Notes: generated by a model not told the origin, from the letters alone. DNA of 64,000 nucleotides from Candidatus Nomurabacteria bacterium (GCA_020631895.1 JACKGR010000001.1:117415-181414); one strand, 5' to 3'. Shown: positions 7,978 through 17,087, counted from the stretch's first letter. Translations and numbers: made by a program.

Positions 7978-8201
7978 TGAAGCTTAAATTAACCAAACTA
8001 GATGAGCTTAAAAAAATGAAGACCGTCGATCTTGATAAGTATATTAATGAGGTTAAAAAACAACAGTATGAGTTTACACACGCTGTAGCAACTAATAAAG
8101 AGAAGCAAACTCACCAAAGTAAGCTACTTAAGAAGGCTGTTGCCAGAGCTAATACATTAAAGAGCATTGCAAACGCACAACAAGAAGGAAAGGAACAATA
8201 A
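7977..8201 (+). CDS. rpmC: 50S ribosomal protein L29
   Basis: L29 (74 aa), a helical hairpin near the tunnel exit. It is recognised by position after L16 and the pattern LDELKKMKTVDLDKYINEV with a Lys-rich second helix. Its start overlaps the rplP stop by one base. The C-terminal tail is a few residues longer than usual. Confidence 0.88.
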   Translation: MKLKLTKLDELKKMKTVDLDKYINEVKKQQYEFTHAVATNKEKQTHQSKLLKKAVARANTLKSIANAQQEGKEQ

Positions 8202-8202
8202 T

Positions 8203-8469
8203 ATGGCACGAAAACTGACCGGCACTGTAGTATCAGATATCCAAGACAAGACTATTGTTGTTAAAACCGTGCGTCGCGTGACTCACCCTCTTTATCGTAA
8301 ACAATATACTGTCGGTAAAAAATACCAAGCCCATGATGAAAAGAATGAGGCTCAGATTGGCGACATAGTTTCAATTGTAGAGGTTCGCCCTATTAGTAAG
8401 AACAAATCGTTCAAACTTGATAGCATTATCGAGCGACCAGAAGGCGCAGCTGAAGAGGTAGTATCATGA
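8203..8469 (+). CDS. rpsQ: 30S ribosomal protein S17
   Basis: S17 (88 aa) is an OB-fold primary 16S binder. It carries GTVVSDIQDKTIVVKTVRR and the IVEVRPISKNKSF segment. Start 8203 follows AAGGAA and gives the usual N-terminus. It overlaps rplN by ATGA with UGA read as stop, showing that UGA is not recoded here. Confidence 0.95.
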   Translation: MARKLTGTVVSDIQDKTIVVKTVRRVTHPLYRKQYTVGKKYQAHDEKNEAQIGDIVSIVEVRPISKNKSFKLDSIIERPEGAAEEVVS

Positions 8470-8834
8470 TACAACAAGAATCAAGATTAAAAGTGACTGA
8501 TAACAGTGGTGCAAAAGAGATTCTATGTATCAGAGTTTTGGGCGGATCAGGCCGTCGTTATGCTCACGTCGGTGACACAATTGTTGCATCTGTTAAGCAA
8601 GCAAGCCCAACTGGCACAGTCAAAAAGAAGTCTGTCGTAAGAGCTGTAGTAGTGCGAACTACCAACACTATTCGACGAAAAGATGGATCAACAATCAAAT
8701 TTGATGATAACGCTGCAGTAATTATTGGTGATGACAAGCTACCTAAGGGTACACGTATATTCGGCCCAGTACCAAGAGAGCTAAGAGAAGCTGGCTACAG
8801 CAAGATCATCAGCCTTGCACCGGAGGTACTCTAA
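8466..8834 (+). CDS. rplN: 50S ribosomal protein L14
   Basis: L14 (122 aa) forms an intersubunit bridge. Canonical: MIQQESRLKVTDNSGAKEI at the start, then the IRRKDGSTIKFDDNA and RIFGPVPRELREAGYSKI blocks. Its last codons carry the CGGAGG (8821-8826) used by rplX. Confidence 0.97.
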   Translation: MIQQESRLKVTDNSGAKEILCIRVLGGSGRRYAHVGDTIVASVKQASPTGTVKKKSVVRAVVVRTTNTIRRKDGSTIKFDDNAAVIIGDDKLPKGTRIFGPVPRELREAGYSKIISLAPEVL

Positions 8835-8835
8835 T

Positions 8836-9168
8836 ATGGCTAATTTAAAGATCAAAAAAGGCGATATGGTTAAAGTTATCACCGGTAGCTTTAAAGGCAG
8901 TACCGGCAAAGTAGTTGCTGTTAACCCAGCAAAAGCTACTGTAGCAGTTGAAGGCCTCAACATCGTCAAAAGACATGTTAAGCCAAGTATGGTGACTCCA
9001 CAAGGTGGCATTGTCGACGTTCATAAGCACTTAGACGTAAGTAAAGTAGCTATCGTTCAGCCCGGAGCAAAGTCAACAAAAACAAGTCGAATCGGATTTG
9101 TAGTAAATAAATCTGGCGAGAAATCACGGGTTTACAGACAGTTAAATAATGAGGAGATAGATGTATGA
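8836..9168 (+). CDS. rplX: 50S ribosomal protein L24
   Basis: L24 (110 aa), a KOW-domain assembly initiator: KIKKGDMVKVITGSFKGSTG, then VEGLNIVKRHVKPS. ATG 8836 follows CGGAGG. It overlaps rplE by 4 nt (ATGA). Confidence 0.95.
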   Translation: MANLKIKKGDMVKVITGSFKGSTGKVVAVNPAKATVAVEGLNIVKRHVKPSMVTPQGGIVDVHKHLDVSKVAIVQPGAKSTKTSRIGFVVNKSGEKSRVYRQLNNEEIDV

Positions 9169-9743
9169 GTAAGGATACGAGTGTCATGATGACGCCACGT
9201 CTGAAGTCTCAGTACCGATCAGAAATTGTCGGTTCACTGAAAGAGCAACTAGCTCTAGCAAACAGACATCAGGTGCCAGAATTAGAGAAGATCGTAATTA
9301 ACGTTGGCCTTGGCCGAAGCAAAGATGACAAACAGATGTTTGAGGCTGTTAGAACAACTCTTACAAAAATTACTGGTCAACATCCTGTTGATATTATTGC
9401 CAAAAAATCTATTGCTAGCTTTAAGATCAGAGCTGGGATGAACACTATCGGCATGAAGGTTACTCTTAGGGGTGATCGGATGTACGAGTTTCTGGACCGA
9501 CTAGTTAACGTAGTTCTACCTAGAGTTCGTGATTTCCACGGAGTAAGCAAAAAGGCATTTGACCCTCAAGGAAACTACAGTCTTGGTCTAACTGAGCAAT
9601 CAGTCTTCCCAGAGCTGTCATTTGAGGATATCTCAAAACTTCATGGGCTGCAGATTAACTTCACTATTACGCAGAGTGATCCAGTTAAGTCTAGAACACT
9701 ACTTGAGGCTTTTGGTATACCGTTTGAAAAGGAGAATCGATAA
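9165..9743 (+). CDS. rplE: 50S ribosomal protein L5
   Basis: L5 (192 aa) binds 5S rRNA and P-site tRNA. It has VPELEKIVINVGLG, the KKSIASFKIRAGMNTIG segment and DFHGVSKKAFDPQGNYSLGL. The N-terminus is about ten residues longer than in E. coli. One-base overlap with rpsN. Confidence 0.96.
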   Translation: MSKDTSVMMTPRLKSQYRSEIVGSLKEQLALANRHQVPELEKIVINVGLGRSKDDKQMFEAVRTTLTKITGQHPVDIIAKKSIASFKIRAGMNTIGMKVTLRGDRMYEFLDRLVNVVLPRVRDFHGVSKKAFDPQGNYSLGLTEQSVFPELSFEDISKLHGLQINFTITQSDPVKSRTLLEAFGIPFEKENR

Positions 9744-10012
9744 TGGCTAAGAAATCAATGATAGCACGAGACAAAAAGCGACAAGTTATGATCGCTAAAT
9801 ATGCTGAAAAACGAGCCGAGCTCAAGAAGATGGGTGATCTTGATGGCCTTGCTAATCTACCGAGAAATTCAAGTCCTACGAGATGGAAGAATCGATGCAA
9901 CGAGACTGGTCGTCCTCGTGGTTATATGAGAACCTTCGGTTTAAGCCGAGTTGCATTTAGAAACCACGCCAGCAAAGGTGAGATTCCTGGCATAACTAAG
10001 GCGAGCTGGTAG
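9743..10012 (+). CDS. rpsN: 30S ribosomal protein S14, zinc-independent type
   Basis: S14 (89 aa). This is the long C-minus form: instead of the CxxC..CxxC zinc module it has NLPRNSSPTRWKNRCNETGR with a single Cys, and ends GLSRVAFRNHASKGEIPG. This fits the general lack of zinc ribbons in the window. Confidence 0.95.
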   Translation: MAKKSMIARDKKRQVMIAKYAEKRAELKKMGDLDGLANLPRNSSPTRWKNRCNETGRPRGYMRTFGLSRVAFRNHASKGEIPGITKASW

Positions 10013-10021
10013 GAGGCTATT

Positions 10022-10417
10022 ATGGTATCAACAGACCCAATTGCAGATATGCTAACTCGAATTCGTAATGCCGCTATGGTTGGCAAACACGAGGTTCGCT
10101 TACCGCATTCAAACTTAAAAGAGACGATTGCCAGGGAGCTTGTTAAAAATAAGTTCCTAAAAGACGTAATTGTCGAAAAAGCTACTCCAAGAAACACTCT
10201 AATCATCACAATTAATGACGAGGGAACTAACCCGCCATTTACAGAGATCACGAGGATGAGTAAGCCAGGTCGTAGATTATACGCCGGCGCTGACGAGATT
10301 CCTAAAGTTAAGAGCGGCCGAGGCATCATGCTAGTTTCTACTAGCAAAGGTGTAATGAGTAGTACTGAGGCTAAAAAAAGTCGTCTCGGTGGTGAAATAA
10401 TTTGTAAAGTATATTAA
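10022..10417 (+). CDS. rpsH: 30S ribosomal protein S8
   Basis: S8 (131 aa), a primary 16S binder and spc-operon translational repressor in other bacteria. It starts TDPIADMLTRIRNA; the C-terminal KSGRGIMLVSTSKGVMSS block is slightly divergent from the usual GxGxxIxSTSxGVMT. Preceded by AGGAGG at the rpsN end. Confidence 0.95.
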   Translation: MVSTDPIADMLTRIRNAAMVGKHEVRLPHSNLKETIARELVKNKFLKDVIVEKATPRNTLIITINDEGTNPPFTEITRMSKPGRRLYAGADEIPKVKSGRGIMLVSTSKGVMSSTEAKKSRLGGEIICKVY

Positions 10418-10438
10418 AGGATTTAGGAAGTATTAATT

Positions 10439-10975
10439 ATGAGTCGAATCGGAAAACTACCAGTAGAAATTCCTTCTGGCGTGACAATCACGGTCGACGG
10501 TGACGTTATCAAAGTCACTGGACCAAAAGGTGAATTGTCAGAGAAAATATTACCAGAAGTAACAGTATCCAGTGAAGATAACAGTTTTATAGTTAAAAGA
10601 AAATCAGATGAGAAGCTAGCTAAGTCACAACATGGCCTAATGCGAGCTCTAATCCAGAATATGGTAACAGGTGTTACGTCTGGATTTGAGAAGAAGCTAG
10701 AAGTAAGCGGAGTTGGCTTTAAAGTAGCCCTTCAGGGCAACAAGCTAGTTCTAAACCTTGGTTTCTCTCATCCAATTGAATATGAGGCTCCAGCGGGAGT
10801 TAACGTAGCAGTTGATAAGATGAATATTATTGTATCAGGTATCAATAAACAGCAAGTAGGCCAGGTTGCAGCTGATATACGCAAGTTCAAAAAGCCAGAG
10901 CCATACAAAGGTAAGGGAATAAAGTATGAGACTGAATATGTTCTACGTAAGGCCGGAAAGACAGGAGCAAAATAA
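10439..10975 (+). CDS. rplF: 50S ribosomal protein L6
   Basis: L6 (178 aa), at the base of the L7/L12 stalk. MSRIGKLPVEIPSGV start, VTGPKGEL, and the second-domain KFKKPEPYKGKGIKY motif are all canonical. Confidence 0.97.
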   Translation: MSRIGKLPVEIPSGVTITVDGDVIKVTGPKGELSEKILPEVTVSSEDNSFIVKRKSDEKLAKSQHGLMRALIQNMVTGVTSGFEKKLEVSGVGFKVALQGNKLVLNLGFSHPIEYEAPAGVNVAVDKMNIIVSGINKQQVGQVAADIRKFKKPEPYKGKGIKYETEYVLRKAGKTGAK

Positions 10976-11331
10976 TGAATAGATTACAACAAACTGCACA
11001 TAGCTTGAAGATTCGTAAAAACCGAGTCCGCTCAACTGTATCCGGAACTGAAACTCGACCTCGCCTTACTGTACACATCAGTAACCGAAATGTTAGTGCG
11101 CAGATAATAAATGACGAGATAGGAAAAACACTAGTATCAAGTACTACTACTCATAACAGTGCTGCTAAAGGATCTCAATCTGAGAAGTGCGCACTTGTAG
11201 GTGCCGAAATTGCCAAAAAAGCTACAAAATTAAAGATTTCTAAAGTTGTATTTGATCGCAATGGACGCTTATATCAAAAACGTTTAGCAGCTTTTGCTGA
11301 TGCAGCTAGAGAGAACGGATTGGAGTTTTAA
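10975..11331 (+). CDS. rplR: 50S ribosomal protein L18
   Basis: L18 (118 aa), a 5S rRNA binder. It has RPRLTVHISNRNVSAQIIND and VVFDRNGRLYQKRLAAFADAAREN. One-base overlap with rplF; rpsE follows 1 nt later. Confidence 0.95.
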   Translation: MNRLQQTAHSLKIRKNRVRSTVSGTETRPRLTVHISNRNVSAQIINDEIGKTLVSSTTTHNSAAKGSQSEKCALVGAEIAKKATKLKISKVVFDRNGRLYQKRLAAFADAARENGLEF

Positions 11332-11332
11332 T

Positions 11333-11869
11333 ATGGCTTACGAGAAACATATCGAAGAAGCGAAAGAATTTGAAGAAGTCGTAATTAATATCGACCGAGT
11401 ATCAAGAGTAGTAAAAGGTGGCCGTAGATTTAGATTTAAAGCTTTGGTTGTAATTGGTGATGGCAAAAAACGCGTCGGTATCGGCGTAAGCAAGGGTGCC
11501 GATGTTCAAGCAGCAATCGCCAAGGCTACGGCTGTTGCAAAAAAGAGTATTGTTGAGATTCCTATCTACAATAATACTATTCCACATGAGGTGACAGCTA
11601 AACTTGGTGGCGCCAAAGTTTTGATGATGCCGGCGGCTCCAGGAACCGGTATTATTGCTGGTGGTACAGTTAGATCAATTCTAAATGTAACTGGTATTAG
11701 CAACGTTTTATCTAAGTCACTTGGTTCAAGCAATAAAGTAAACACTGCTTACGCCACAATAGAGGCTTTAACGACGCTTAGAGCTAAAAGAGACTGGACT
11801 ACTACCGAAGAATCAACCAACAAAAAGCCTGCTGCTAAAAAGTCTAAAGTTACCCAGGAGACTAAATAA
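11333..11869 (+). CDS. rpsE: 30S ribosomal protein S5
   Basis: S5 (178 aa), a decoding-fidelity protein. dsRBD-like N-domain with VVKGGRRFRFKALVVIGDG and C-domain APGTGIIAGGTVRSIL. ATG 11333 gives the normal start; an upstream in-frame ATG lies inside rplR. A Lys-rich C-terminal tail is added. No L30 (rpmD) gene follows, the gap typical of CPR ribosomes. Confidence 0.96.
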   Translation: MAYEKHIEEAKEFEEVVINIDRVSRVVKGGRRFRFKALVVIGDGKKRVGIGVSKGADVQAAIAKATAVAKKSIVEIPIYNNTIPHEVTAKLGGAKVLMMPAAPGTGIIAGGTVRSILNVTGISNVLSKSLGSSNKVNTAYATIEALTTLRAKRDWTTTEESTNKKPAAKKSKVTQETK

Positions 11870-12339
11870 TGAAGTTTGATCAATTAGACCTAACTAAGAA
11901 TAAATCTAAAACTAGAGCCGGACGCGGAATTTCTGCTGGACGCGGTAAAACAGCAGGTCGAGGAACTAAAGGGCAAAACTCAAGAACTGGTAAAAAATTA
12001 AGTGCTGGATTTGAGGGTGGTCAAAACCCACTAATGCAACGAATCCCTAAACTTAAAGGCTTTAAAAGCAAGCGAGCAAAGGCTCAGGTAGTTTATACTG
12101 ATAACCTTAAATTGGTTGATGCAAAAGTTATCGACAATTTCACTCTTACAGAATTTGGACTGATCTCTAGTCCGTACCATAGCGTAAAGATAATTACTCG
12201 CGGACCTGTAGAAAAAGCTTTTACTGTTAAAGTTCAATCGGCCAGCAAAAGTGCTGAAGAACTAATTAAAAAAGCCAGCGGTAACTTTGAATCAGTACCT
12301 GTTCCTCAGCGTGAAGCTAGCGAAAAGCCTACTGTCTAA
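11869..12339 (+). CDS. rplO: 50S ribosomal protein L15
   Basis: L15 (156 aa). The Gly/Arg-rich N-terminus (RAGRGISAGRGKTAGRGTKG) and GFEGGQNPLMQRIPKLKGF are diagnostic. Joined to rpsE by a one-base overlap where L30 would normally intervene. A 70-bp gap with a possible -10 (TATACT, 12353-12358) separates it from secY. Confidence 0.95.
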   Translation: MKFDQLDLTKNKSKTRAGRGISAGRGKTAGRGTKGQNSRTGKKLSAGFEGGQNPLMQRIPKLKGFKSKRAKAQVVYTDNLKLVDAKVIDNFTLTEFGLISSPYHSVKIITRGPVEKAFTVKVQSASKSAEELIKKASGNFESVPVPQREASEKPTV

Positions 12340-12410
12340 TGAGTAGTTAAGGTATACTATTTTAGTAATTAAAGTTTCGAAATTATTAAATACAAAAGAG
12401 GCAATCAGCA

Positions 12411-13805
12411 ATGGGCTGGAACACAATAAAAAGATCATTTAAAAGCAGAGACATGCAAAAACGTGTACTTATAGTAGTTCTTTTAATTGTCGTCTACCGT
12501 CTTTTGTCTCACATACCAATTCCACTTGCCGAACCAACCCAGCTTAAACAGTTAATCGATAACGTTTTTAACTCTCAACAGTTACTAGGTTTTTTCGATT
12601 TGTTATCTGGAGGTGCACTATCCAGTCTCTCGATAATGCTGATGGGTCTTGGTCCATATATTAACGCCTCAATTATCATGCAGCTTCTTACTAAAGCTAT
12701 TCCCCAGCTTGAGGAGCTACAACAAGATGGAGAGACTGGACGCAGAAAAATCAATCAATGGACCAGGTTAATCGCCCTACCACTTGCAATTATGCAATCT
12801 GTTGGGTTGCTGCTTTTAATTAGGCAAACTGCCAGCGCCCAGCTAGGTATTGATATAGTTGCAAATACATCAGCATTTCAGTGGGTACTCATGATTGCGA
12901 CTCTAACTGGTGGATCGATGCTACTGATGTGGATAGGCGAACTTGTTACCGAACAGGGTATTGGTAACGGTATAAGTCTTCTAATCTTTGCTGGAATTGT
13001 CTCAAGACTCCCAAGCACTGCTGGAACTCTCATTAAAACGATTGAAGGAAGCAAGCAATCACTTACTATCTTTGGCAAAGAGTTGCCTGTAAGCGGAAAA
13101 GGTCTACTAATAACCGGTGGAATAATCCTTGCAACTTTGATTGTAACGTTCTTGGTCGTAAAGCTTAACGAGGCTCAGAGAGTTATAAGAGTTAGTTATG
13201 CAAAAAGAGTACAAGGAAACCGGGCTTACGGCGGTGTAGCGACTATATTACCGATTAAGTTAATCAGTGCAGGGGTTATTCCTATCATCTTCGCAGTGGC
13301 ATTCTTAAGTGTCCCACAGTTTGTCGGAGAGTTGATAAAGAACAATGCAACTCCTTGGATCGCAGATTTAGGCAACAATCTTACGGTTTGGTTTGCCCAA
13401 CCTGGAAGAACTCAAGTTACAAGTACTAATTCAGTTAACACCTACATTTACCCAGCAGTTTACTTCTTATTAATTGTTGCGTTTACATACTTCTACACTA
13501 GTGTTGTGTTTAATGCTAAAGAAATAGCAGAAAACCTACAAAAACAGGGTGGATTTGTTGAGAAAATACGCCCAGGAGAACAAACTGAGAATTATCTCAA
13601 AAAGATTGTTAGCAGACTTAATCTCTTCGGAGCATTTAGTCTCGGGCTACTTGCACTACTTCCGTTATTTGTTGAGAGATTACTTGGTACATCGTCACTA
13701 ACAATTGGTGGAACTGGTCTTTTAATCGTAGTATCTGTGGCTCTAGAGACACTTCGACAGCTCGAATCTAGAGCACTTATGGTGACTTACGACCAGGATT
13801 ATTAA
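12411..13805 (+). CDS. secY: Preprotein translocase subunit SecY
   Basis: The membrane channel of the Sec system (464 aa, about ten hydrophobic segments). Recognised by the PLAEPTQLK periplasmic stretch, GLGPYINASIIMQLLT in TM2, GELVTEQGIGNGISLLIFAGI, the IRPGEQTENYL loop and the family C-terminal TGLLIVVSVALETLRQLES. A modest AGAGG precedes the ATG. adk and map, normally next in this operon, are absent. Confidence 0.97.
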   Translation: MGWNTIKRSFKSRDMQKRVLIVVLLIVVYRLLSHIPIPLAEPTQLKQLIDNVFNSQQLLGFFDLLSGGALSSLSIMLMGLGPYINASIIMQLLTKAIPQLEELQQDGETGRRKINQWTRLIALPLAIMQSVGLLLLIRQTASAQLGIDIVANTSAFQWVLMIATLTGGSMLLMWIGELVTEQGIGNGISLLIFAGIVSRLPSTAGTLIKTIEGSKQSLTIFGKELPVSGKGLLITGGIILATLIVTFLVVKLNEAQRVIRVSYAKRVQGNRAYGGVATILPIKLISAGVIPIIFAVAFLSVPQFVGELIKNNATPWIADLGNNLTVWFAQPGRTQVTSTNSVNTYIYPAVYFLLIVAFTYFYTSVVFNAKEIAENLQKQGGFVEKIRPGEQTENYLKKIVSRLNLFGAFSLGLLALLPLFVERLLGTSSLTIGGTGLLIVVSVALETLRQLESRALMVTYDQDY

Positions 13806-13824
13806 GCGATATTATTAAAAAGGG

Positions 13825-13853
13825 TTTACATATCTGTTACACATCTGTATAAT
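13825..13853 (+). promoter_or_regulatory. Promoter of the infA-rpmJ-rpsM-rpoA segment
   Basis: TTTACA (13825-13830), 17-bp spacer, TATAAT (13848-13853). Predicted start near 13860, about 9 nt before the infA ATG, so the leader is very short and has no Shine-Dalgarno. Confidence 0.75.
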
Positions 13854-13868
13854 TGACTCTTGTAACTT

Positions 13869-14090
13869 ATGGCCGTTAACAAAGAAGTAATTCAACTCGA
13901 AGGAAAAGTAATTGAAGCGCTTCCTAGCGCTCAGTTTCGCGTAGAACTCGAGAACGGTCATCAGATAATCGCCCATGTTGCAGGTAAGATGCGAAAGCAC
14001 TATATCAAGCTTGTAGCCGGTGATAGCGTTACGGTTGAGTTGACCCCTTATGATCTTACTAAGGGAAGAATCACCTATCGCAAGTCGTAA
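13869..14090 (+). CDS. infA: Translation initiation factor IF-1
   Basis: IF-1 (73 aa, OB fold) binds the 30S A site during initiation. It has IQLEGKVIEALPSAQFRVEL, AHVAGKMRKHYIKLVAGD and the DLTKGRITYR ending. Its transcript should carry almost no leader. It directly follows secY because adk and map are missing. Confidence 0.97.
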   Translation: MAVNKEVIQLEGKVIEALPSAQFRVELENGHQIIAHVAGKMRKHYIKLVAGDSVTVELTPYDLTKGRITYRKS

Positions 14091-14121
14091 TAACAATTAA
14101 TCTATACGTAAGGAGTTTTAC

Positions 14122-14238
14122 GTGAAGGTACGTGCAAGCGTCAAAAAGATTAGTCCAGATGATCAGTTAGTCCGCCGAAAAGGTAGATTATACGTCATCA
14201 ACAAAAAGAAACCTAAGCACAAGCAGAGGCAAGGTTAA
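14122..14238 (+). CDS. rpmJ: 50S ribosomal protein L36, cysteine-free
   Basis: L36 (38 aa) with a GTG start after AAGGAG. The sequence keeps KVRASVKK, the central VRRKGRLYVI and the PKHKQRQG ending, but all zinc-ligand Cys positions are replaced (Ser, Asp, Asn). It is the C-minus paralogue type and does not need zinc. It lies between infA and rpsM as expected. Confidence 0.95.
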   Translation: MKVRASVKKISPDDQLVRRKGRLYVINKKKPKHKQRQG

Positions 14239-14240
14239 GC

Positions 14241-14627
14241 GTGGCTCGAATATCAGGCGTAACAATACCTACCGAGAAGCAAGTTCAAATTAGCTTGACT
14301 TATATTTATGGTATCGGCCCAGCTAAAGCAAAAGAAATTTTAGAAGTATCCAAAGTACAGCCAACAACTAGGGTAAAAGATCTTACTGAATCTGAGATTG
14401 ACGCTATTCGATCTGCTATAGATAAAAACCACACAGTAGAGGGTGACCTTCAAAGAATTGTTGGTGGAAATATCAAGCGTCTCAAAGATATCCAATCATA
14501 CCGTGGAATTCGTCACAAAAATAACCTACCTGTTCGAGGTCAAAGAACACGAACAAATGGCAGAACAAAACGAGGCAAACGTGTTGCAGTAGGTGGAACT
14601 CAGAAGAAGGCGGCATCTAAGACTTAG
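14241..14627 (+). CDS. rpsM: 30S ribosomal protein S13
   Basis: S13 (128 aa), in the head/intersubunit bridge. It starts with GTG, giving MARISGVTIPTEKQVQISLTY, with GIGPAKAKEIL and SYRGIRHKNNLPVRGQRTRT. The stop of rpmJ is 2 nt upstream. Confidence 0.97.
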   Translation: MARISGVTIPTEKQVQISLTYIYGIGPAKAKEILEVSKVQPTTRVKDLTESEIDAIRSAIDKNHTVEGDLQRIVGGNIKRLKDIQSYRGIRHKNNLPVRGQRTRTNGRTKRGKRVAVGGTQKKAASKT

Positions 14628-14646
14628 GTCAAGTGCGAGATATATT

Positions 14647-15093
14647 ATGAATGAAGATATAACAACACCAGTCACACCAGAGATCGTAGACGAATCTACC
14701 GCAGTAAAACCTTCTGCTCCAAAAAAGAAGAAAGTTAAGCGAACAGTAGCCGCAGGCCAACTACACATTAAAGCAACTTTCAACAACACTATCGTTACTA
14801 TAACAGATAAAAATGGTGGTGTAATTTGCACCGCAAGCGCCGGTGGATGCGGTTTCCGTGGTAGTAAAAAAGGAACAGCTTACGCCGCACAGGTAGCAGG
14901 CGAAAAGGCACTAAATACTGCAAAACAAAACAATAACCTAAATACTGTTGCGGTTTTTGTTAAAGGAATCGGTCAAGGGCGCGACGCCGCCATCAGAGCC
15001 GCTGCAGCGCTTGGAATCGAAGTTGAATCAATTACAGACAAAACCGGAATTGCCCATGGTGGCGTAAGACCACGAAAAGTGAGAAGGACTTAG
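14647..15093 (+). CDS. rpsK: 30S ribosomal protein S11
   Basis: S11 (148 aa), platform of the 30S. Core: HIKATFNNTIVTITDKNGG, GSKKGTAYAAQVA, ITDKTGIAHGGVRPRKVRR. About 35 extra N-terminal residues (acidic, then Lys-rich) precede the core. ATG 14647 is the first in-frame start beyond rpsM. Confidence 0.95.
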   Translation: MNEDITTPVTPEIVDESTAVKPSAPKKKKVKRTVAAGQLHIKATFNNTIVTITDKNGGVICTASAGGCGFRGSKKGTAYAAQVAGEKALNTAKQNNNLNTVAVFVKGIGQGRDAAIRAAAALGIEVESITDKTGIAHGGVRPRKVRRT

Positions 15094-15094
15094 T

Positions 15095-15712
15095 ATGGCA
15101 AGAGATAGATCACCAATTGTAAAACAGAGTCGAAGAGAAGGATATGCCCTTCATCCAAAAGCTCACAAAATTATGGTTAAAAGAACCACTATTCCTGGCG
15201 AGCATGGTGGTGGACGACAGAGCAAGCCTAGTGGTTACTCACTCCAACTTCGTGAGAAACAAAAAGTAAGACGACTTTATGGATTACTTGAGAAGCAATT
15301 TAGCAACCTTATGAAAGAGGCTAACAGAAGCTCAGGCCAATCAGGTCAAGTATTACTTCAGCTTCTTGAAAGACGTCTAGACAACGTAGTCTACCGAGCT
15401 GGATTTGCAACATCACGACGAGGTGCAAGACAGTTAACAGGCCATGGCCACTTCCTGTTGAACGGAAAAAGAGTGGATATTCCATCAATCCGTGTAAACG
15501 AAGGTGATGAGATTACAGTTAGAACAAAAAGTGCTGGCAATGAATACTTTAAACAACTTGCTGAAGTTAGAGCCGCATCAATCCAAGGACCACTTGGTTG
15601 GATAACCAGTGATGCCAAGAAGATGACAATCAAAATTACCGGTTTACCAACTCGAGAAGAGGCGGAGCCAGATATCAATGAACAGTTAATCGTAGAGTTT
15701 TACTCACGCTAA
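15095..15712 (+). CDS. rpsD: 30S ribosomal protein S4, zinc-free
   Basis: S4 (205 aa) nucleates 30S assembly. N-domain without zinc cysteines, then the KQKVRRLYGLLEKQF segment and an S4 RNA-binding domain with LLQLLERRLDNVVYRAGFA. Starts 1 nt after rpsK. Confidence 0.97.
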   Translation: MARDRSPIVKQSRREGYALHPKAHKIMVKRTTIPGEHGGGRQSKPSGYSLQLREKQKVRRLYGLLEKQFSNLMKEANRSSGQSGQVLLQLLERRLDNVVYRAGFATSRRGARQLTGHGHFLLNGKRVDIPSIRVNEGDEITVRTKSAGNEYFKQLAEVRAASIQGPLGWITSDAKKMTIKITGLPTREEAEPDINEQLIVEFYSR

Positions 15713-15728
15713 TTAATAAGGAGCAATA

Positions 15729-16652
15729 ATGTCAAATATGATTCACAACCCAGCACTAGCCTCAGTCGATGATCACTCATCTACAAGTGCTACATTCGTG
15801 ATAGAGCCACTACATACTGGATATGGTATGACGCTAGGGAACAGCCTGCGACGCGTACTACTATCGAGTATCTCAGGTGCTGCAGTATCAGCCTTCAGAA
15901 TCGAAGGCATCACTCACGAATTCACTACTGTTGAAGGCGTTAAAGAAGATGTTGTTGATATCATGCTTAACCTAAAACTAGTCCGTTTTAAGGTTTATAA
16001 TGAGGAGCCACAAACTGTTCGAATTGAGAAGAAGACTAAAGGTGTAATAACAGCTGCTGACATCAAAACAACGGACCAAGTGGAAGTTGTAAATCCAGAT
16101 CAACTAATCGCGACTTTAGACCAAAGTAAACCTTTTGTAATGGACATAGTAGTTGAATCAGGCCGTGGTTACCGAACAATCGAGGCTACATCAGCCGACT
16201 CTAACTCTAGCGACATGATCGTAGTTGATGCAATCTTCAGCCCAGTCACTCGAGTTCGTTATAAGGTTGAGAACACTCGTGTCGGCCAAAAAACTGACCT
16301 GGATAAGCTACTTTTAACTGTTGATACCGATGGTTCAATCTCACCTCGAGAAGCTTTTGAAGAAGCTGCAGCAATCCTAGTCAACCAATACACAGCTCTA
16401 GCTGGTACAACTACCGTAGCTGCCGCTCAGCCACTAACACACGCTGCTTCAAACGATGACGCAGCCGAGTTAATGACACCAGTAGAGGATCTTAACCTAA
16501 CTGCTCGAACTGCTAACGCACTTCTTAATAACGGCATTAAAACTATTGGTGATCTTGTAACTCTTGGTGAAGTTGAACTACGCGAGCTTAAAGGCTTTGG
16601 TAGTAAAGCACTAGATGAAGTTAAAGACAAAATGGCGGAATTGGAGTTCTAA
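15729..16652 (+). CDS. rpoA: RNA polymerase alpha subunit
   Basis: Alpha subunit (307 aa). N-domain with FVIEPLHTGYGMTLGNSLRR and SPVTRVRYKVENTRVGQ; C-domain with EDLNLTARTANALLNNG and ELRELKGFGSKALDE, so a full DNA-binding alpha-CTD is present. AAGGAGC precedes the ATG. rplQ starts on the very next base. Confidence 0.98.
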   Translation: MSNMIHNPALASVDDHSSTSATFVIEPLHTGYGMTLGNSLRRVLLSSISGAAVSAFRIEGITHEFTTVEGVKEDVVDIMLNLKLVRFKVYNEEPQTVRIEKKTKGVITAADIKTTDQVEVVNPDQLIATLDQSKPFVMDIVVESGRGYRTIEATSADSNSSDMIVVDAIFSPVTRVRYKVENTRVGQKTDLDKLLLTVDTDGSISPREAFEEAAAILVNQYTALAGTTTVAAAQPLTHAASNDDAAELMTPVEDLNLTARTANALLNNGIKTIGDLVTLGEVELRELKGFGSKALDEVKDKMAELEF

Positions 16653-17087
16653 ATGCATCGCCACGGATATAAAGGTCGTAAATTTGGTAGAGAGCGAGAT
16701 CAGCGCACAGCTTTGACTCGAAGCCTCGCAGTGTCTCTTATCGAGCACGGCAGTATTGAGACTACTCTTCCTAAAGCCAAAGATCTTAGGCCTACGGTTG
16801 AAAAACTAGTTAGCAAAGCCAAAAAAGCTGATTTACACAATCGTAGACAGATTGTAAGCGCTCTTAACAGCGTAACTGCTGCTCATAAGCTAGTTGATCA
16901 AATCGCACCGGCTATGAAGCGTACAAGCGGATATTTAAGGATTGAGCGTACTACACTAAGACGAGGCGACAACTCTCAAATGGCAAGAATCAGCTTTGTT
17001 GATGATATAAACGCTAAACCAGAAACTGCCGCCAAGAAACCTGCTGTTAAGAAACCAACGCCAGCGACACCAAAGGGAGCTAAATAA
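16653..17087 (+). CDS. rplQ: 50S ribosomal protein L17
   Basis: L17 (144 aa): MHRHGYKGRKFGRERDQRTA start, LIEHGSIETTLPKAKDLRP, then a Lys/Pro/Ala-rich tail. Zero spacing from rpoA and a one-base overlap with rplM. Confidence 0.96.
   Translation: MHRHGYKGRKFGRERDQRTALTRSLAVSLIEHGSIETTLPKAKDLRPTVEKLVSKAKKADLHNRRQIVSALNSVTAAHKLVDQIAPAMKRTSGYLRIERTTLRRGDNSQMARISFVDDINAKPETAAKKPAVKKPTPATPKGAK

Noticed and set aside
8463..8472. UGA recoding as in Gracilibacteria/Absconditabacteria
   Set aside because: UGA ends rpsQ and several other genes at the expected family length, so the standard bacterial code applies.
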